DNA of 64,000 nt, from positions 1 through 64,000 of the forward strand of contig MKTZ01000010.1 in the NCBI GenBank assembly GCA_001898505.1, written 5' to 3'. The DNA comes from Sphingobacteriales bacterium 50-39. GTDB lineage: Bacteria > Bacteroidota > Bacteroidia > Chitinophagales > Chitinophagaceae. This document shows, piece by piece, positions 1 to 9,740 of this stretch. The notes beneath the pieces were generated by a model. It saw nothing but the letters and a program-made list of their open reading frames with translations. It did not search any database and was not told the origin of the DNA. The translations under genes were made by a program, and so were the position numbers. The stretch's first letter is position 1. Each line of letters opens with the position of its first letter.

Positions 1-2201
1 GGAGCCGTGTGGATACCCGCATCACGGAGACCCTGATCCATGAGCTGAGCTCGGACAAGCAGGGTTTCAACTCCGTGTACATGATGCTGGATTCCGGCGC
101 CCGTGGTAGCAAGCAGCAGATCAAGCAGCTGGCTGGTATCAGGGGTCTGATGGCCAAGCCCAGAAAGTCCGGCAGCACGGGTAGCGAGATCATCGAAAAC
201 CCCATTCTGTCCAACTTCAAGGGTGGTCTGAACGTATTGGATTACTTCATCTCTACACACGGCGCCCGTAAGGGTCTGGCGGATACGGCCTTGAAAACGG
301 CCGATGCCGGCTACCTCACCCGTCGTCTGGTGGACGTTGCGCAGGATGTGGTCATTACGGAAGAGGATTGCGGCACCCTGCGTGGTATCGCCACTTCTGC
401 CCTTAAGGACAATGAAGATATCGTAGAACCTTTATATGACAGGATACTTGGACGTACATCACTCCATGATGTATACGATCCTGCTTCCGACAAGCTGATC
501 GTCAGTGCCGGTGAGCAAATTACGGAAGAGATCGGCAAGGCTATCGAAGATTCCGGTATCGAGACGGTGGAAATCCGTAGCGTGCTGACCTGTGAGAGCA
601 AGCGTGGCGTGTGTGTGAAATGTTATGGTAAGAACCTGGCGACAGGGTATACGGCCCAGAAGGGTGATGCGGTGGGTATCATTGCAGCCCAGTCCATCGG
701 CGAGCCTGGTACGCAGCTGACACTTCGTACCTTCCACGTGGGTGGTGTTGCCGGCTCCGCCTCGGTGGAATCCACCATGGCGGCCAAGTTCGAAGGAACC
801 GTACAATTCGACGGTCTGAGAACGGTTGTGGCTGAAAACAACGAAGGCGCCAAGGTACAGGTTGTTATCGGGCGTACGGGTGAGGTTCGTATCATGGATG
901 TGAAGAATGACCGTCTGCTGATCACCAACAACGTGCCTTATGGCGCAACGTTGAATGTGAAGGATGGCCAGAAGGTATCCAGGGGCGAGGTCATTTGCAC
1001 ATGGGACCCCTTCAACAACGTCGTGATCTCCGAGATAGCAGGTGCTGTAAAGTTCGATGCCGTCATCGAAGGTATCACCTATCGTGAAGAGGCTGACGAA
1101 CAGACCGGACACCGTGAAAAGGTGGTTATCGAAACCAAGGACAAGACAAAGATCCCGACCATCAATATCGAAGGCGGTAAGGAGGTCAAGACATACAACC
1201 TGCCTGTAGGTTCGCATATCATTGTAGAAGGAGGAGATGATGTGAAGGCAGGCCAGGTAATCGTGAAGATACCCCGTGTACTGGGTAAGCTCCGGGACAT
1301 CACCGGTGGTCTGCCCCGTGTAACGGAATTGTTCGAAGCGCGTAATCCGGGCAACCCGGCTATCGTGAGCGAGATCGACGGTGTAGTAGCTTTTGGTAAT
1401 ATCAAGCGTGGTAACCGTGAGATCATCGTTGAAGCCAGGGACGGTGTGGTGAAGAAGTACCTGGTACCGCTGACAAGGCAGATCCTGGCACAGGATGGCG
1501 ACTTTATCAAGGCCGGCGCTCAGCTGTCCGATGGACAGGTAGCACCTGCGGATATCCTTTCTATCAAGGGCCCGTTTGCCGTACAGGAATATGTTGTGAA
1601 TGAGATCCAGGAAGTATATCGTCTTCAGGGTGTGAAGATCAACGACAAGCACATCGAGGTCATCGTACGTCAGATGATGCGTAAGCTGACCATTGTAGAC
1701 CCAGGCGATACGCGATTCCTGGAAGAAGATACGGTAGACAAGTTCGAGTTCTTAGAAGAAAATGACTGGATCTTCGATAAGAAGGTGATCAGTGACCCGG
1801 GCGAATCCGGCAAGCTGAAAGCCGGGCAGATCGTAAGTCTCCGGGAAGTAAGGGAAGAGAACTCCATCCTCCGCAGGAATGATAAGAAGCTGGCTGAGTT
1901 CCGTGACGCCAGGGCTGCGACTTCTGCACCGTTGCTGCTGGGTATCACCAAGGCATCATTGGGTACGCAAAGCTGGATCTCGGCTGCATCCTTCCAGGAA
2001 ACCACGAAGGTATTGTCCTCTGCCGCCATCCAGGGCAAGAGCGATGATATGCTGGGTCTGAAGGAGAATGTTATTACCGGTCACCCGATACCGGCAGGTA
2101 CGGGGCTGCGTGACTTCGAAAACATGATCGTGGGCAGCAAGGAGGAGTATGAGCTTCTGCAAACTACCCGTGAGGCCATGCAATTCGATGATGAGGAATA
2201 A
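1..2201 (+). CDS. rpoC: DNA-directed RNA polymerase subunit beta', C-terminal half (partial)
   Basis: This is the 3' half of rpoC. The reading frame is already open at base 3, so the GTG at base 9 is not a true start and the 5' half lies outside the window. Counting from that GTG, the bridge helix is visible at residues 29-50 ([20 protein letters not shown]). The second zinc site is C121, C195, C202 and C205, and the trigger loop is at about 229-246 ([18 protein letters not shown]). Sandwich-barrel hybrid repeats fill most of the rest, and the acidic end is typical of the family. The catalytic NADFDGD loop must lie upstream. The product is the catalytic core subunit of RNA polymerase in the cytoplasm. 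A strong terminator 30 bp downstream closes the presumed rpoBC transcript. Confidence 0.98.
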   Translation, partial: SRVDTRITETLIHELSSDKQGFNSVYMMLDSGARGSKQQIKQLAGIRGLMAKPRKSGSTGSEIIENPILSNFKGGLNVLDYFISTHGARKGLADTALKTADAGYLTRRLVDVAQDVVITEEDCGTLRGIATSALKDNEDIVEPLYDRILGRTSLHDVYDPASDKLIVSAGEQITEEIGKAIEDSGIETVEIRSVLTCESKRGVCVKCYGKNLATGYTAQKGDAVGIIAAQSIGEPGTQLTLRTFHVGGVAGSASVESTMAAKFEGTVQFDGLRTVVAENNEGAKVQVVIGRTGEVRIMDVKNDRLLITNNVPYGATLNVKDGQKVSRGEVICTWDPFNNVVISEIAGAVKFDAVIEGITYREEADEQTGHREKVVIETKDKTKIPTINIEGGKEVKTYNLPVGSHIIVEGGDDVKAGQVIVKIPRVLGKLRDITGGLPRVTELFEARNPGNPAIVSEIDGVVAFGNIKRGNREIIVEARDGVVKKYLVPLTRQILAQDGDFIKAGAQLSDGQVAPADILSIKGPFAVQEYVVNEIQEVYRLQGVKINDKHIEVIVRQMMRKLTIVDPGDTRFLEEDTVDKFEFLEENDWIFDKKVISDPGESGKLKAGQIVSLREVREENSILRRNDKKLAEFRDARAATSAPLLLGITKASLGTQSWISAASFQETTKVLSSAAIQGKSDDMLGLKENVITGHPIPAGTGLRDFENMIVGSKEEYELLQTTREAMQFDDEE

Positions 2202-2230
2202 CCTCTAATAAGATATGTTAAAAAAAACCA

Positions 2231-2262
2231 AAGTAGGAGGCTTTAACCTCCTACTTTTTTTA
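2231..2262 (+). terminator. Intrinsic terminator after rpoC
   Basis: A perfect 10-bp stem (AAGTAGGAGG / CCTCCTACTT, 2231-2240 and 2247-2256) has a 6-nt loop and is followed by a T run. An A run precedes the stem, so it could work in both directions. It lies just after the rpoC stop and 12 bp before the next ATG. Confidence 0.9.
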
Positions 2263-2273
2263 TATTCGCGTTT

Positions 2274-2867
2274 ATGAAGCAATTAGCTACTATTTTAAGT
2301 GTTGTATCCCTGGTATTGTGTGGCGTATTGTTCTACCTGTTTGCGCATCATACGGAACAGTTAAAGACGATATCCAAGCAGGAGGAGCAGCGGAATACGC
2401 CTAATGCATTTCGGATAGCCTATTTCGATATGGATACGCTGGAGGCGCATTATGCGGAATTCAAGGATGCCCAGGCCCAGCTAAAGACCCAGGAGAATGC
2501 CATGAATATGGAATTGAGCAGCCTGGACAGGAGCAATCAAAAGAAGGTGGATGTATGGCGTCAGAAGGGTAATAACATTACCCAGGCGGAGGCGGAGCAG
2601 GCGCAGCAGGAGATTGCTATCATGCAGCAGAACTTCAAGGCCCGCAAGGATGCGCTGGAGCAGGCCTATTACAGGAGCACGGAGGACTTCAAGACCTCTA
2701 TACGCAAGAAAGTGGAAGATTTTTTAAAAATCTATAATAAACAGCGGAACTACTCCTTCATTTTCGAGTACGATCCCGGGAGTTTCATATATTATAAAGA
2801 TTCTGTTTATAACATCACGCCTGATCTGGTAGATGGGTTGAATGCGGGATATAAGAAAAAAAATTGA
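2274..2867 (+). CDS. OmpH/Skp-family periplasmic chaperone-like protein
   Basis: The protein has 197 residues. An N-terminal hydrophobic segment (about residues 5-24) acts as signal anchor or signal peptide. It is followed by IAYFDMDTL, matching the first strand of OmpH/Skp proteins, then a long charged, Gln/Glu/Lys-rich alpha-helical stretch (about 60-150) that should form the coiled-coil tentacle. The C-terminus returns to a short beta region (YSFIFEYDPG). Family members bind unfolded outer-membrane proteins in the periplasm. That role here is inferred from the fold pattern. It stands alone between the rpoC terminator and the permease gene, with a 55-bp gap to the latter. The start is the only reasonable ATG before the hydrophobic segment. 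Confidence 0.8.
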   Translation: MKQLATILSVVSLVLCGVLFYLFAHHTEQLKTISKQEEQRNTPNAFRIAYFDMDTLEAHYAEFKDAQAQLKTQENAMNMELSSLDRSNQKKVDVWRQKGNNITQAEAEQAQQEIAIMQQNFKARKDALEQAYYRSTEDFKTSIRKKVEDFLKIYNKQRNYSFIFEYDPGSFIYYKDSVYNITPDLVDGLNAGYKKKN

Positions 2868-2922
2868 TTATATTGAGGTCCTGACGGACTAAAGAGCCGT
2901 TGAAAACTTCTATAATCAAATT

Positions 2923-4368
2923 ATGACAGAACCCACCAAAACTTTTAAACCGTCCCTGGGACTGCTGGACGGGACCATGATCGTAGCCGGCTCCATGATT
3001 GGGTCCGGTATTTTTATTGTCAGTGCGGATATTACCCGAAATGTAGGCAGTGCCGGTTGGCTGATCTTTGTATGGTTGATCACAGGGTTTATGACCTTGT
3101 CTGCGGCCATGAGCTATGGGGAGCTGAGCGCCATGTATCCCAAGGCTGGCGGCCAGTATGTCTATCTGCGGGAGGCTTATAATCCGCTGACGGGCTTTTT
3201 GTATGGCTGGAGTTTTTTTTCCGTCATTCAGACCGGGACGATAGCCGCTGTGGCGGTGGCCTTTTCCAAATTCTCCGGGTACTTTTTTCATCCATTGGAA
3301 TGGACGGACGACAATATATTTTTTCAGGCGGGGAAATTTCAGGTACATTATGGCCAGCTCATATCTATTTTGCTGATTGTCCTGTTAACTTATATCAATA
3401 CCCGGGGCATCGAATCCGGCAAGTGGATACAAACCATTTTTACCGTTACGAAATTACTGTCTCTTTTTGGGCTTATCGTGTTCGGTCTTTTTCTGGGAGC
3501 GCGGCATGATGTCTGGAAGATGAACTGGGCGGATGCATGGAATATGCATTCGCTGGCGGTTTCAAAAGCCGGGGACAGCGTGATAGGCAGCAATCCCGTG
3601 ATCGGGTTGGCTGTGCTGGGAGCTGTTGCAGCGGCCATGACCGGCTCTATCTTTTCCAGCGATGCCTGGAACAATGTCACTTTTATTGCGGGTGAGATGA
3701 AGAATCCCAAGCGGAACATCGGGCTCAGTCTTTTTTTAGGTACGCTGATCATTACGATAATTTATGTATCGGCCAACCTGATGTATGTAAGCGTGCTGCC
3801 CTTGAACCAGATCGCAACGGCGCCCCAGGACAGGGTAGCGGTGGCTGCTGCCAATGTGATCTTCGGACATGCGGGGACGTTTGTCGTAGCCGCCATGATC
3901 ATGGTATCGACCTTCGGGTGCAACAATGGATTGATATTAGCGGGAGCGCGCGTATATTATACGATGGCGCAAGACGGGCTGTTCTTCAAAGAGGCGGGCA
4001 AGCTGAATAAGAATGCCGTTCCCGGCTGGGCTTTGTGGGCGCAATGTCTTGTAGCCAGCCTGCTTTGTCTTAGCGGGAAGTATGGCGACCTGCTGGATAT
4101 GATCTCTTTTGTGGCCGTGGCCTTTTACGCATTGACCGTAATCGGTATCTTTGTGCTTCGTAAAAGGGAGCCCGGGATGGAGAGGCCGTATAAGGCTTTT
4201 GGATATCCTGTGCTGCCGGCCATTTATATAGTATTAGCGCTGGTGTTCTGTGTGGCGCTGATCATTCAAAAACCGCTGTATGCAACATGGGGGTTGGGGA
4301 TCGTGCTGGTGGGGATACCTATATATTATGTGGCGGTATCGAGAAAGAGAGAACCTTTAGTCAACTAA
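2923..4368 (+). CDS. APC-superfamily amino acid permease
   Basis: A 481-residue polytopic inner-membrane protein with about 12 hydrophobic segments. The first helix carries the signature SMIGSGIFI (residues about 25-33), the unwound Gly-rich segment that binds the substrate amino group in APC carriers. An internal motif SSDAWNNVTFIAGEMKNPKR (about 245-264) corresponds to the conserved 'W-x-x-x-x-x-x-GE-x-k-x-P-x-r' loop of the APC/LAT type. The closest picture is a proton-coupled or exchange amino acid transporter. The substrate cannot be read from sequence. Length and topology are normal for the family. The next gene (heptose kinase) starts 2 bp after its stop, so the two are likely co-transcribed, although no functional link is evident. 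Confidence 0.88.
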   Translation: MTEPTKTFKPSLGLLDGTMIVAGSMIGSGIFIVSADITRNVGSAGWLIFVWLITGFMTLSAAMSYGELSAMYPKAGGQYVYLREAYNPLTGFLYGWSFFSVIQTGTIAAVAVAFSKFSGYFFHPLEWTDDNIFFQAGKFQVHYGQLISILLIVLLTYINTRGIESGKWIQTIFTVTKLLSLFGLIVFGLFLGARHDVWKMNWADAWNMHSLAVSKAGDSVIGSNPVIGLAVLGAVAAAMTGSIFSSDAWNNVTFIAGEMKNPKRNIGLSLFLGTLIITIIYVSANLMYVSVLPLNQIATAPQDRVAVAAANVIFGHAGTFVVAAMIMVSTFGCNNGLILAGARVYYTMAQDGLFFKEAGKLNKNAVPGWALWAQCLVASLLCLSGKYGDLLDMISFVAVAFYALTVIGIFVLRKREPGMERPYKAFGYPVLPAIYIVLALVFCVALIIQKPLYATWGLGIVLVGIPIYYVAVSRKREPLVN

Positions 4369-4370
4369 TC

Positions 4371-5375
4371 ATGGAATTTAATACACTATTCGAGGCGTTT
4401 GGAAAGATCAAGGCGGGTGTCATTGGGGATGTCATGCTGGATACCTATTGGTGGGGGCATGTAGAGCGTATCTCGCCCGAGGCGCCGGTGCCTGTGGTGA
4501 GCCTGGACAGAAAAGAATACCGAATTGGCGGAGCGGGGAATGTGGCGTTGAACCTGGTTTCGCTGGGTGCGAAAGTGGCTACTTTTTCCACTATCGGTAC
4601 GGATGAGGAAGGCAAGATCCTGGAGGGGTTGCTGAGGGAAGAGGGGATCGATACGGGATATTTAGATAAAAGCAATACCAGGATCACCACCAATAAGGCG
4701 CGAATTATGGGCCGGAATCAGCAGATGCTGCGGCTGGATTCGGAGACGACGCAGGACCTATCCCCGGAGGATGAGGACAAGCTGCTGACACAGGTAGCAA
4801 AGTATATAGAGGAAGAGAAGCCACAGGTGATGGTATTCGAGGATTATAACAAGGGGGTGCTTACGGCGAGGGTGATCCGGGAAGCAATAGCTTTGTGCGC
4901 CAAGGCGGGTGTCGTGACGACTGTCGATCCAAAAAGGAAGAATTTCTTTTCTTATCAGGGGGTAACCATTTTCAAACCCAATCTCAAGGAAGTAAAGGAG
5001 GGGCTGAACCTTCTTTTGGAAGACGTGAAGCTGCCTACCCTGCAGGTGATACATGATCAGCTGGCTGAAAAACTTCAGCATGCCGTCTCTTTTATTACGT
5101 TATCGGAAAAGGGGGTCTTTTATCAGCATGAAAATCAGTCGGGCATCATTGCTTCTCATCTGCGCAATATAGCTGATGTCAGCGGGGCCGGGGATACGGT
5201 AATCGCCGTGGCGTCCCTTGTATACGCTGTGACAAAGGATATCCGGCTGATGGCTGAGATCGCCAATATCGCGGGAGGGCTGGTCTGTGAGGAAGTGGGA
5301 ACGGCGGCCATCGATAAGGACAGGCTGCTGCATGAATGCAGACTGTTGCTGGGCGGAAAAAGCAAGGTGCAATGA
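4371..5375 (+). CDS. hldA: D-glycero-beta-D-manno-heptose-7-phosphate kinase (RfaE1/HldA type)
   Basis: A PfkB/ribokinase-fold sugar kinase of 334 residues, placed in ADP-heptose synthesis for lipopolysaccharide core. The N-terminal motif GGAGNVALNL (about 53-62) and the C-terminal PfkB signature DVSGAGDT (269-276, with the catalytic Asp in GAGD) are intact. The early segment GDVMLDTYWWG and RISPEAPVPVV is typical of RfaE. Only the kinase half is present; the cytidylyl/adenylyl-transferase domain of bifunctional HldE is absent, so a separate RfaE2 must exist elsewhere. I chose the ATG at 4371, 2 bp after the permease stop, because it starts right before the conserved domain; an upstream extension would overlap the permease. 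Its stop overlaps the ATG of ispD. Confidence 0.88.
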   Translation: MEFNTLFEAFGKIKAGVIGDVMLDTYWWGHVERISPEAPVPVVSLDRKEYRIGGAGNVALNLVSLGAKVATFSTIGTDEEGKILEGLLREEGIDTGYLDKSNTRITTNKARIMGRNQQMLRLDSETTQDLSPEDEDKLLTQVAKYIEEEKPQVMVFEDYNKGVLTARVIREAIALCAKAGVVTTVDPKRKNFFSYQGVTIFKPNLKEVKEGLNLLLEDVKLPTLQVIHDQLAEKLQHAVSFITLSEKGVFYQHENQSGIIASHLRNIADVSGAGDTVIAVASLVYAVTKDIRLMAEIANIAGGLVCEEVGTAAIDKDRLLHECRLLLGGKSKVQ

Positions 5376-6085
5376 AAAAATACGCAGTCATAGTGGCGGG
5401 TGGATCGGGACAGCGTATGGGTACACAGGTGCCCAAGCAATTTCTTCTCCTGCATGGCAAACCTGTTCTCTGGTATACATTAAAGATTTTTTTAGAGGCG
5501 TATGAGGATATGGATATTATTCTCGTAGCGCCTGAAGAGCATATGGAAACAGCCAGGACTATGGTCCATGCTACGGGGGCGGCTCATCGTATCCGGACGG
5601 TGGCCGGGGGCGCAACGCGTTTTCATTCCGTATACAACGGGCTGCAGATCATCCGCAGTTCGGCTGGTGGCCGGGATGATGGGGCCGAGCGGGAAGAAGC
5701 CGTTGTCTTTGTACATGACGGGGTCCGGTGCCTCCTGTCTGCGGAGTTGGTGCATAGTTGTTATGAGCAGGCTGTCCGTCTGGGTTCCGCTATACCTGTT
5801 GTCGACTCGAAGGACAGTATACGGGTGGTGACGGGAGAGGAAAGTGTTTCGGTGGATCGCAGCCGGGTCAAGCTGGTGCAGACGCCGCAGACCTTTTTGA
5901 GCAGTGTCCTGCTGCCGGCCTATTCACAGCCTTACCAGGAGTCTTTTACGGATGAGGCTTCGGTGGTGGAGGCGAATGGAGGGAAGGTGAGTTTGATAGA
6001 GGGGGAGGCTAATAATATCAAGATCACTACTCCTACGGATCTTATCGTTGCCGGAAGAATAATCGAAGGAGGCGTGGGCGGATGA
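5372..6085 (+). CDS. ispD: 2-C-methyl-D-erythritol 4-phosphate cytidylyltransferase
   Basis: A 237-residue nucleotidyltransferase of the GT-A-like fold acting in the non-mevalonate isoprenoid pathway: MEP plus CTP gives CDP-ME plus pyrophosphate. The signature AVIVAGGSGQRMG (residues 5-17) with the downstream PKQF holds the CTP-binding loop. VFVHDGVRCL, KDSIRVV, QTPQTF and FTDEASVVE match the conserved blocks of IspD, including the DGVR and TDEA motifs. The segment after residue 75 is a little longer and richer in charged residues than usual (GRDDGAEREEA). The start codon overlaps the preceding stop as ATGA, indicating translational coupling with the heptose kinase. The last 44 bases overlap the convergent acyltransferase gene. 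Confidence 0.93.
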   Translation: MKKYAVIVAGGSGQRMGTQVPKQFLLLHGKPVLWYTLKIFLEAYEDMDIILVAPEEHMETARTMVHATGAAHRIRTVAGGATRFHSVYNGLQIIRSSAGGRDDGAEREEAVVFVHDGVRCLLSAELVHSCYEQAVRLGSAIPVVDSKDSIRVVTGEESVSVDRSRVKLVQTPQTFLSSVLLPAYSQPYQESFTDEASVVEANGGKVSLIEGEANNIKITTPTDLIVAGRIIEGGVGG

Positions 6086-6965
6086 TCTGAATAAAGTGAT
6101 AAGGCATTGCCTGTGGATTGAACTTGCGATAGAAAGCTGCAACAGAAGGGATATCCGAACCTTCGAAATCAAAGGTGATGCCAGTACCTGCATATTTCTT
6201 TATCAATTCGTCAATGAGGCTGTGGACGGCATGGAGACTTCTGCCTTCGGGGCTGGGGGCGCCCAGTATATAATAGATACGTTTTTCATCCATTCCGAAA
6301 AAAGCGGCTGCCAGCAATTGGCCTTCCGGATGGCAAATGCCCATCGTGAAACCGGACCCGTTGCGTATACATTCGTTACCCAGCCGGGCCATCTTATCAT
6401 AGGCTGTGGCCGAGAGGTCCTTGTTCCTGGCCCCGTAAGCATCCCTGTATAGCTGTATGATCGTTGTCATGGCAATATCGAAACAAGGTAATAGCCCTTG
6501 TGCCTGTGTTTTTTTCAGATTCTTTTTAGCATCCCTGGAGTACTGACTGTAAATGGATGTATAATCTTCTTTCAGGGAGAGGGTAAAATTGATCCTTTGT
6601 ATCGATTGGGCGACAGACAATGAGGGGGGAGGATCCCCTTCATTAAGCATGATGTCCGCCAGCAGGAAACGGCGGGGAATATGGCGGATGAACGTGTTTG
6701 TCAATGCCTGTGTCACCGGAGCTTGTCCAATGATCCCCAATTGGCCTGTAAAAGGCGGTATATAGATATAGGGCATGCCGTATTTTCTTTTTACCGGCAA
6801 GGGCATGATGTGTTCGTAGTCGCCGTCGATGAGCGCATCCCAGTGTCCAAGGCTGTCCAGGTAGAAAGAGCGTGCATAAATCCATCCATTGGGCGCCTGC
6901 GCTATGCATCGATCCCATTTAAGGGTGTCGATCTCTTTTCTTTTTAAATAGCGGATGGAATGCAT
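6042..6965 (-). CDS. GNAT/FemAB-like acyltransferase
   Basis: A 307-residue protein with the two-lobed look of FemAB/BioF2-like GNAT proteins. An N-terminal half contains RSFYLDSLGHWDAL and IYIPPFTGQLG. A basic linker (SRDAKKNLKKTQAQG) resembles the lobe junction seen in peptidyl-transferring FemX/BioF2-type enzymes. The C-terminal half has QLLAAAFFGMDEKRIYYILG and ends in FDFEGSDIPSVAAFYRKFNP, similar to the terminal motif of this group (FDFEGS). The acyl donor and acceptor are unknown. It is the last gene of a minus-strand run that includes a sugar-phosphate transferase and two peptidases, 7 bp from the upstream peptidase gene, so an envelope or polysaccharide acylation role is an inference. 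Its 3' end overlaps ispD by 44 bp tail to tail. Confidence 0.7.
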   Translation of the reverse strand: MHSIRYLKRKEIDTLKWDRCIAQAPNGWIYARSFYLDSLGHWDALIDGDYEHIMPLPVKRKYGMPYIYIPPFTGQLGIIGQAPVTQALTNTFIRHIPRRFLLADIMLNEGDPPPSLSVAQSIQRINFTLSLKEDYTSIYSQYSRDAKKNLKKTQAQGLLPCFDIAMTTIIQLYRDAYGARNKDLSATAYDKMARLGNECIRNGSGFTMGICHPEGQLLAAAFFGMDEKRIYYILGAPSPEGRSLHAVHSLIDELIKKYAGTGITFDFEGSDIPSVAAFYRKFNPQAMPYHFIQIIRPRLLRLFFRQR

Positions 6966-6972
6966 GGTAAGA

Positions 6973-9738
6973 TTAGAATGGGAGGTTGCCGAAAAATTTT
7001 CGGAGACGGACGTTTTGAATGTCGATGCTGAAAGATATTTTTTTCCAGAAGGTATTCTGATCGGAGAGGGTCTTTAGCTGGTCGCCGAAGTCGCTGCTAT
7101 AAAATATGGGAGCGTAGAAATTAAGGATATCATGAAAGAGGGATAGCTGCAGGCCTCCCACATAAAGGAAGCGGCTGGTGAGGGCATTTGCCTTCCATGC
7201 ATCGGCATAGGTGCCAACGCCGAAGAATACTTTGAGGGGCAGCCAGCGGGGAACGATGGAGGCTGGGAGCGTACTGGTAAGGTTAAGGGAGCTGACCCAG
7301 TTATCGGAGCGGCCTTCCAGCCAGGGGAAACTGGGAACGCGTATTTTGAGATCCCCATCCAGCTGCATGATCTGCTGGCTGGCAAAGCCCGTGTATTCGT
7401 TACGGCCTATAAAGTAATTGCTGTAAGTATAGTCTTCATTGCCGCCAACGCCCGTAAGTTTTGGCTGGTAGAAGGCAAGGCCGAGGCTTTCATCCTTACC
7501 ACCCAGGTAGCCAAATTTGGCGGCGAAGAGGCGGAGGTTCATGCCTCCTCCTTCTGAATAATTGAAGAAGTAGTTCCCGGTGAAGTTGACACGGTAGAAC
7601 CTATCGCCCTGCTGTATCTGCAGGAGCGTCTGCCAGGGATAAAGGACGCGGTTGTCCTCTGCGTGAAAGCTCAATTGGTTGAGATAGCGGAAATCGTATT
7701 TGCCCATGCCTTTGACATAGGAAGTAATCGTGTCGGTGCTTTTGGTCACATAGCCATCGGGGCCTTTTTCTCCAATGAGGAAGGTTTTCCATTCGACATA
7801 TTGGCGGGTGGTGCTGCGGGGGGATGGATTGTTCAATGTAATGCGGATACCCGGTGTCAGCTTGTAATAACCGCCGAATAATTTATGTCCATTGGTGTCG
7901 ACGCCAGAGAGCGAGGAAAATCTTTCTCCCCAGAGGAAAAGGGTGAGTTTTTTTATATGGGTGTCGGGATACCAATTATAGTTGATACCGCCGATGCCAT
8001 TCAGCTGTTTGCTACCGGTGGCGTACAATGGCGCTACGAGGAACTGGAAGCGGTTGAAGGGAAGGTCATAATTGTGGACCACGATACCCGCCATCAACTG
8101 ATCGTATTTATTGTAGGCGAATGCCGGCAGGAAATTGATATACTCGATGCTATCCGTATGGCGGAGGGAAAAGAGGAAGGCAGGCTGTATCTTTTTATGT
8201 GTTGGCAGCGGTGGAAGGGCGCCTTTTTCGTCCAATCGTGCGAAATGGGATGACAGGTCTCTATGGCTGGTACTTGTGATGACGGCCCGGAAGTCTTCGG
8301 GATAGGGATGTTTGAATTGCCATTGTTCATAATAGGTCCGCATACAGCTGTCGAAGAGGGGGCGGCCCAGGCTGTCTTCCAGGGCTTCGACCCAATTGGC
8401 GGCTTTGGCGTAGGTGATCAGTTCGTAATTCGTGGATGTAAAATCTTCGGAGGAGGTGGAGACGGGCTGATCCTTTTTTTCTGTTGCCAGTATATTGAGA
8501 AAAAGCTGGTCCTGGTCCTGGGGCATTTTTTTCAGCAGCCAGTCGTTATTGGCGTGTCCGGGTTTTTGAGGACGGGCGGGCGCCGATGCGGGCGCCGGGT
8601 ATTTCATTTTTTCATAGCGGCGATCGTAGTAGGTATTGATGCCCTCGTCCATCCAGGGGTAGCGTCTTTCGTTGGTGGCCAGTGCGGCGTAGAACCAATT
8701 GTGGCCTACTTCGTGTTCGATGAGGAGGTCGAGCTCTTTTGCTGTAAGCTGGTCTGTGATGCCCGTGATAGTGGGGTATTCCATTCCTCCCGGCGAGCCC
8801 ATTTTTATTTCGGCTGCACTGACTACGTTGTATGGATATTCTCCGATGAGGGCTGAGCGAAAGCGTACGGCCTCTTTTATATAGCGGGTCGCATACTGCC
8901 AGGTGGATCTGGCGGAGGGCCGGTAATAGGCGTAGATATCGATGGTCCTTCCGGAGGGGAGGTGGAGGGTGTCGTGGTCTACCAGGAATTTTTTATCGGC
9001 GAACCAGGCGAAGTCGTGGATGTTTTTTTGGGTATAACGGACCGTTTTGGTGGGCTGGGCGCCGGGAGAGGCCTGTTCCGGCGTGGCGCCGGGCTGCTGT
9101 TCGCCGGTGGCGGCTATGGTGTAGGCTTTTGGGACGGTGATGCGTACGTCGTAATCTCCGAACTCGCTGTAGAACTCACCCTGGTCGAGGTAGGGGATGG
9201 GGTGCCAGCCATCCTTGTCGTATACGGCGGGTTTGGGATACCATTGGGTGACCTGGTAGGCGCCGTCGGCGTGGCCTCCCCGGGAGAAGTTGAAGGGCAG
9301 CTGTTCGTGAAAGGGGGTGGTGAGGAGGACCTTTTTGCCGGGGGGAAGGGGGTGTGGCAAAATAATTTTTACGATATCAATATACTGTGGGTGATCTTCC
9401 ATGCGGGCCCTGACACCGTCGGCGCTAAAGTCCAGCCGATTGATATAGCCTTTTCTGTCCTTGTTGGAAAAATAGAAATCTGTGCGACCGTTGGCGAGCA
9501 GTTGTTCGCTAAAAGCCGTTCTGTCATTCTTGTAGGCGTTGGGCCAGCAATGTATCCAGATATAGGACAGCGTGTCGGGAGAATGGTTGATGTATTCCAT
9601 TTTGACGAAGCCGTCCAGCGTGTATTCGATGTTATTGAGGGAGACGTCGATGGTATAGTTGACCTGTTGTTGCCAGTATCGCTGAGCATTCAGTTGTAAT
9701 GTACATGATAAGAATATGAATAAAAGCATTCTCTTCAT
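6973..9738 (-). CDS. Secreted M1-family metallopeptidase with beta-rich C-terminal extension
   Basis: A 921-residue gluzincin. After a signal peptide (about residues 1-19), the M1 N-terminal beta-domain leads to GGMEYPTI (about 317-324, in place of the aminopeptidase GAMEN motif). The zinc site HEVGH is at 342-346 with the third ligand E365 (WMDEG), giving the canonical HEXXH-X18-E spacing. The last roughly 350 residues are beta-rich with alternating aromatic and polar strands and end in Phe, resembling an outer-membrane barrel-like domain. This extension is absent from the paralogue encoded immediately upstream. The starts are separated by 2 bp from the previous stop, so the pair is one transcription unit. 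It probably cleaves peptides at the cell surface; the substrate is unknown. Confidence 0.85.
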   Translation of the reverse strand: MKRMLLFIFLSCTLQLNAQRYWQQQVNYTIDVSLNNIEYTLDGFVKMEYINHSPDTLSYIWIHCWPNAYKNDRTAFSEQLLANGRTDFYFSNKDRKGYINRLDFSADGVRARMEDHPQYIDIVKIILPHPLPPGKKVLLTTPFHEQLPFNFSRGGHADGAYQVTQWYPKPAVYDKDGWHPIPYLDQGEFYSEFGDYDVRITVPKAYTIAATGEQQPGATPEQASPGAQPTKTVRYTQKNIHDFAWFADKKFLVDHDTLHLPSGRTIDIYAYYRPSARSTWQYATRYIKEAVRFRSALIGEYPYNVVSAAEIKMGSPGGMEYPTITGITDQLTAKELDLLIEHEVGHNWFYAALATNERRYPWMDEGINTYYDRRYEKMKYPAPASAPARPQKPGHANNDWLLKKMPQDQDQLFLNILATEKKDQPVSTSSEDFTSTNYELITYAKAANWVEALEDSLGRPLFDSCMRTYYEQWQFKHPYPEDFRAVITSTSHRDLSSHFARLDEKGALPPLPTHKKIQPAFLFSLRHTDSIEYINFLPAFAYNKYDQLMAGIVVHNYDLPFNRFQFLVAPLYATGSKQLNGIGGINYNWYPDTHIKKLTLFLWGERFSSLSGVDTNGHKLFGGYYKLTPGIRITLNNPSPRSTTRQYVEWKTFLIGEKGPDGYVTKSTDTITSYVKGMGKYDFRYLNQLSFHAEDNRVLYPWQTLLQIQQGDRFYRVNFTGNYFFNYSEGGGMNLRLFAAKFGYLGGKDESLGLAFYQPKLTGVGGNEDYTYSNYFIGRNEYTGFASQQIMQLDGDLKIRVPSFPWLEGRSDNWVSSLNLTSTLPASIVPRWLPLKVFFGVGTYADAWKANALTSRFLYVGGLQLSLFHDILNFYAPIFYSSDFGDQLKTLSDQNTFWKKISFSIDIQNVRLRKFFGNLPF

Positions 9739-9740
9739 AA

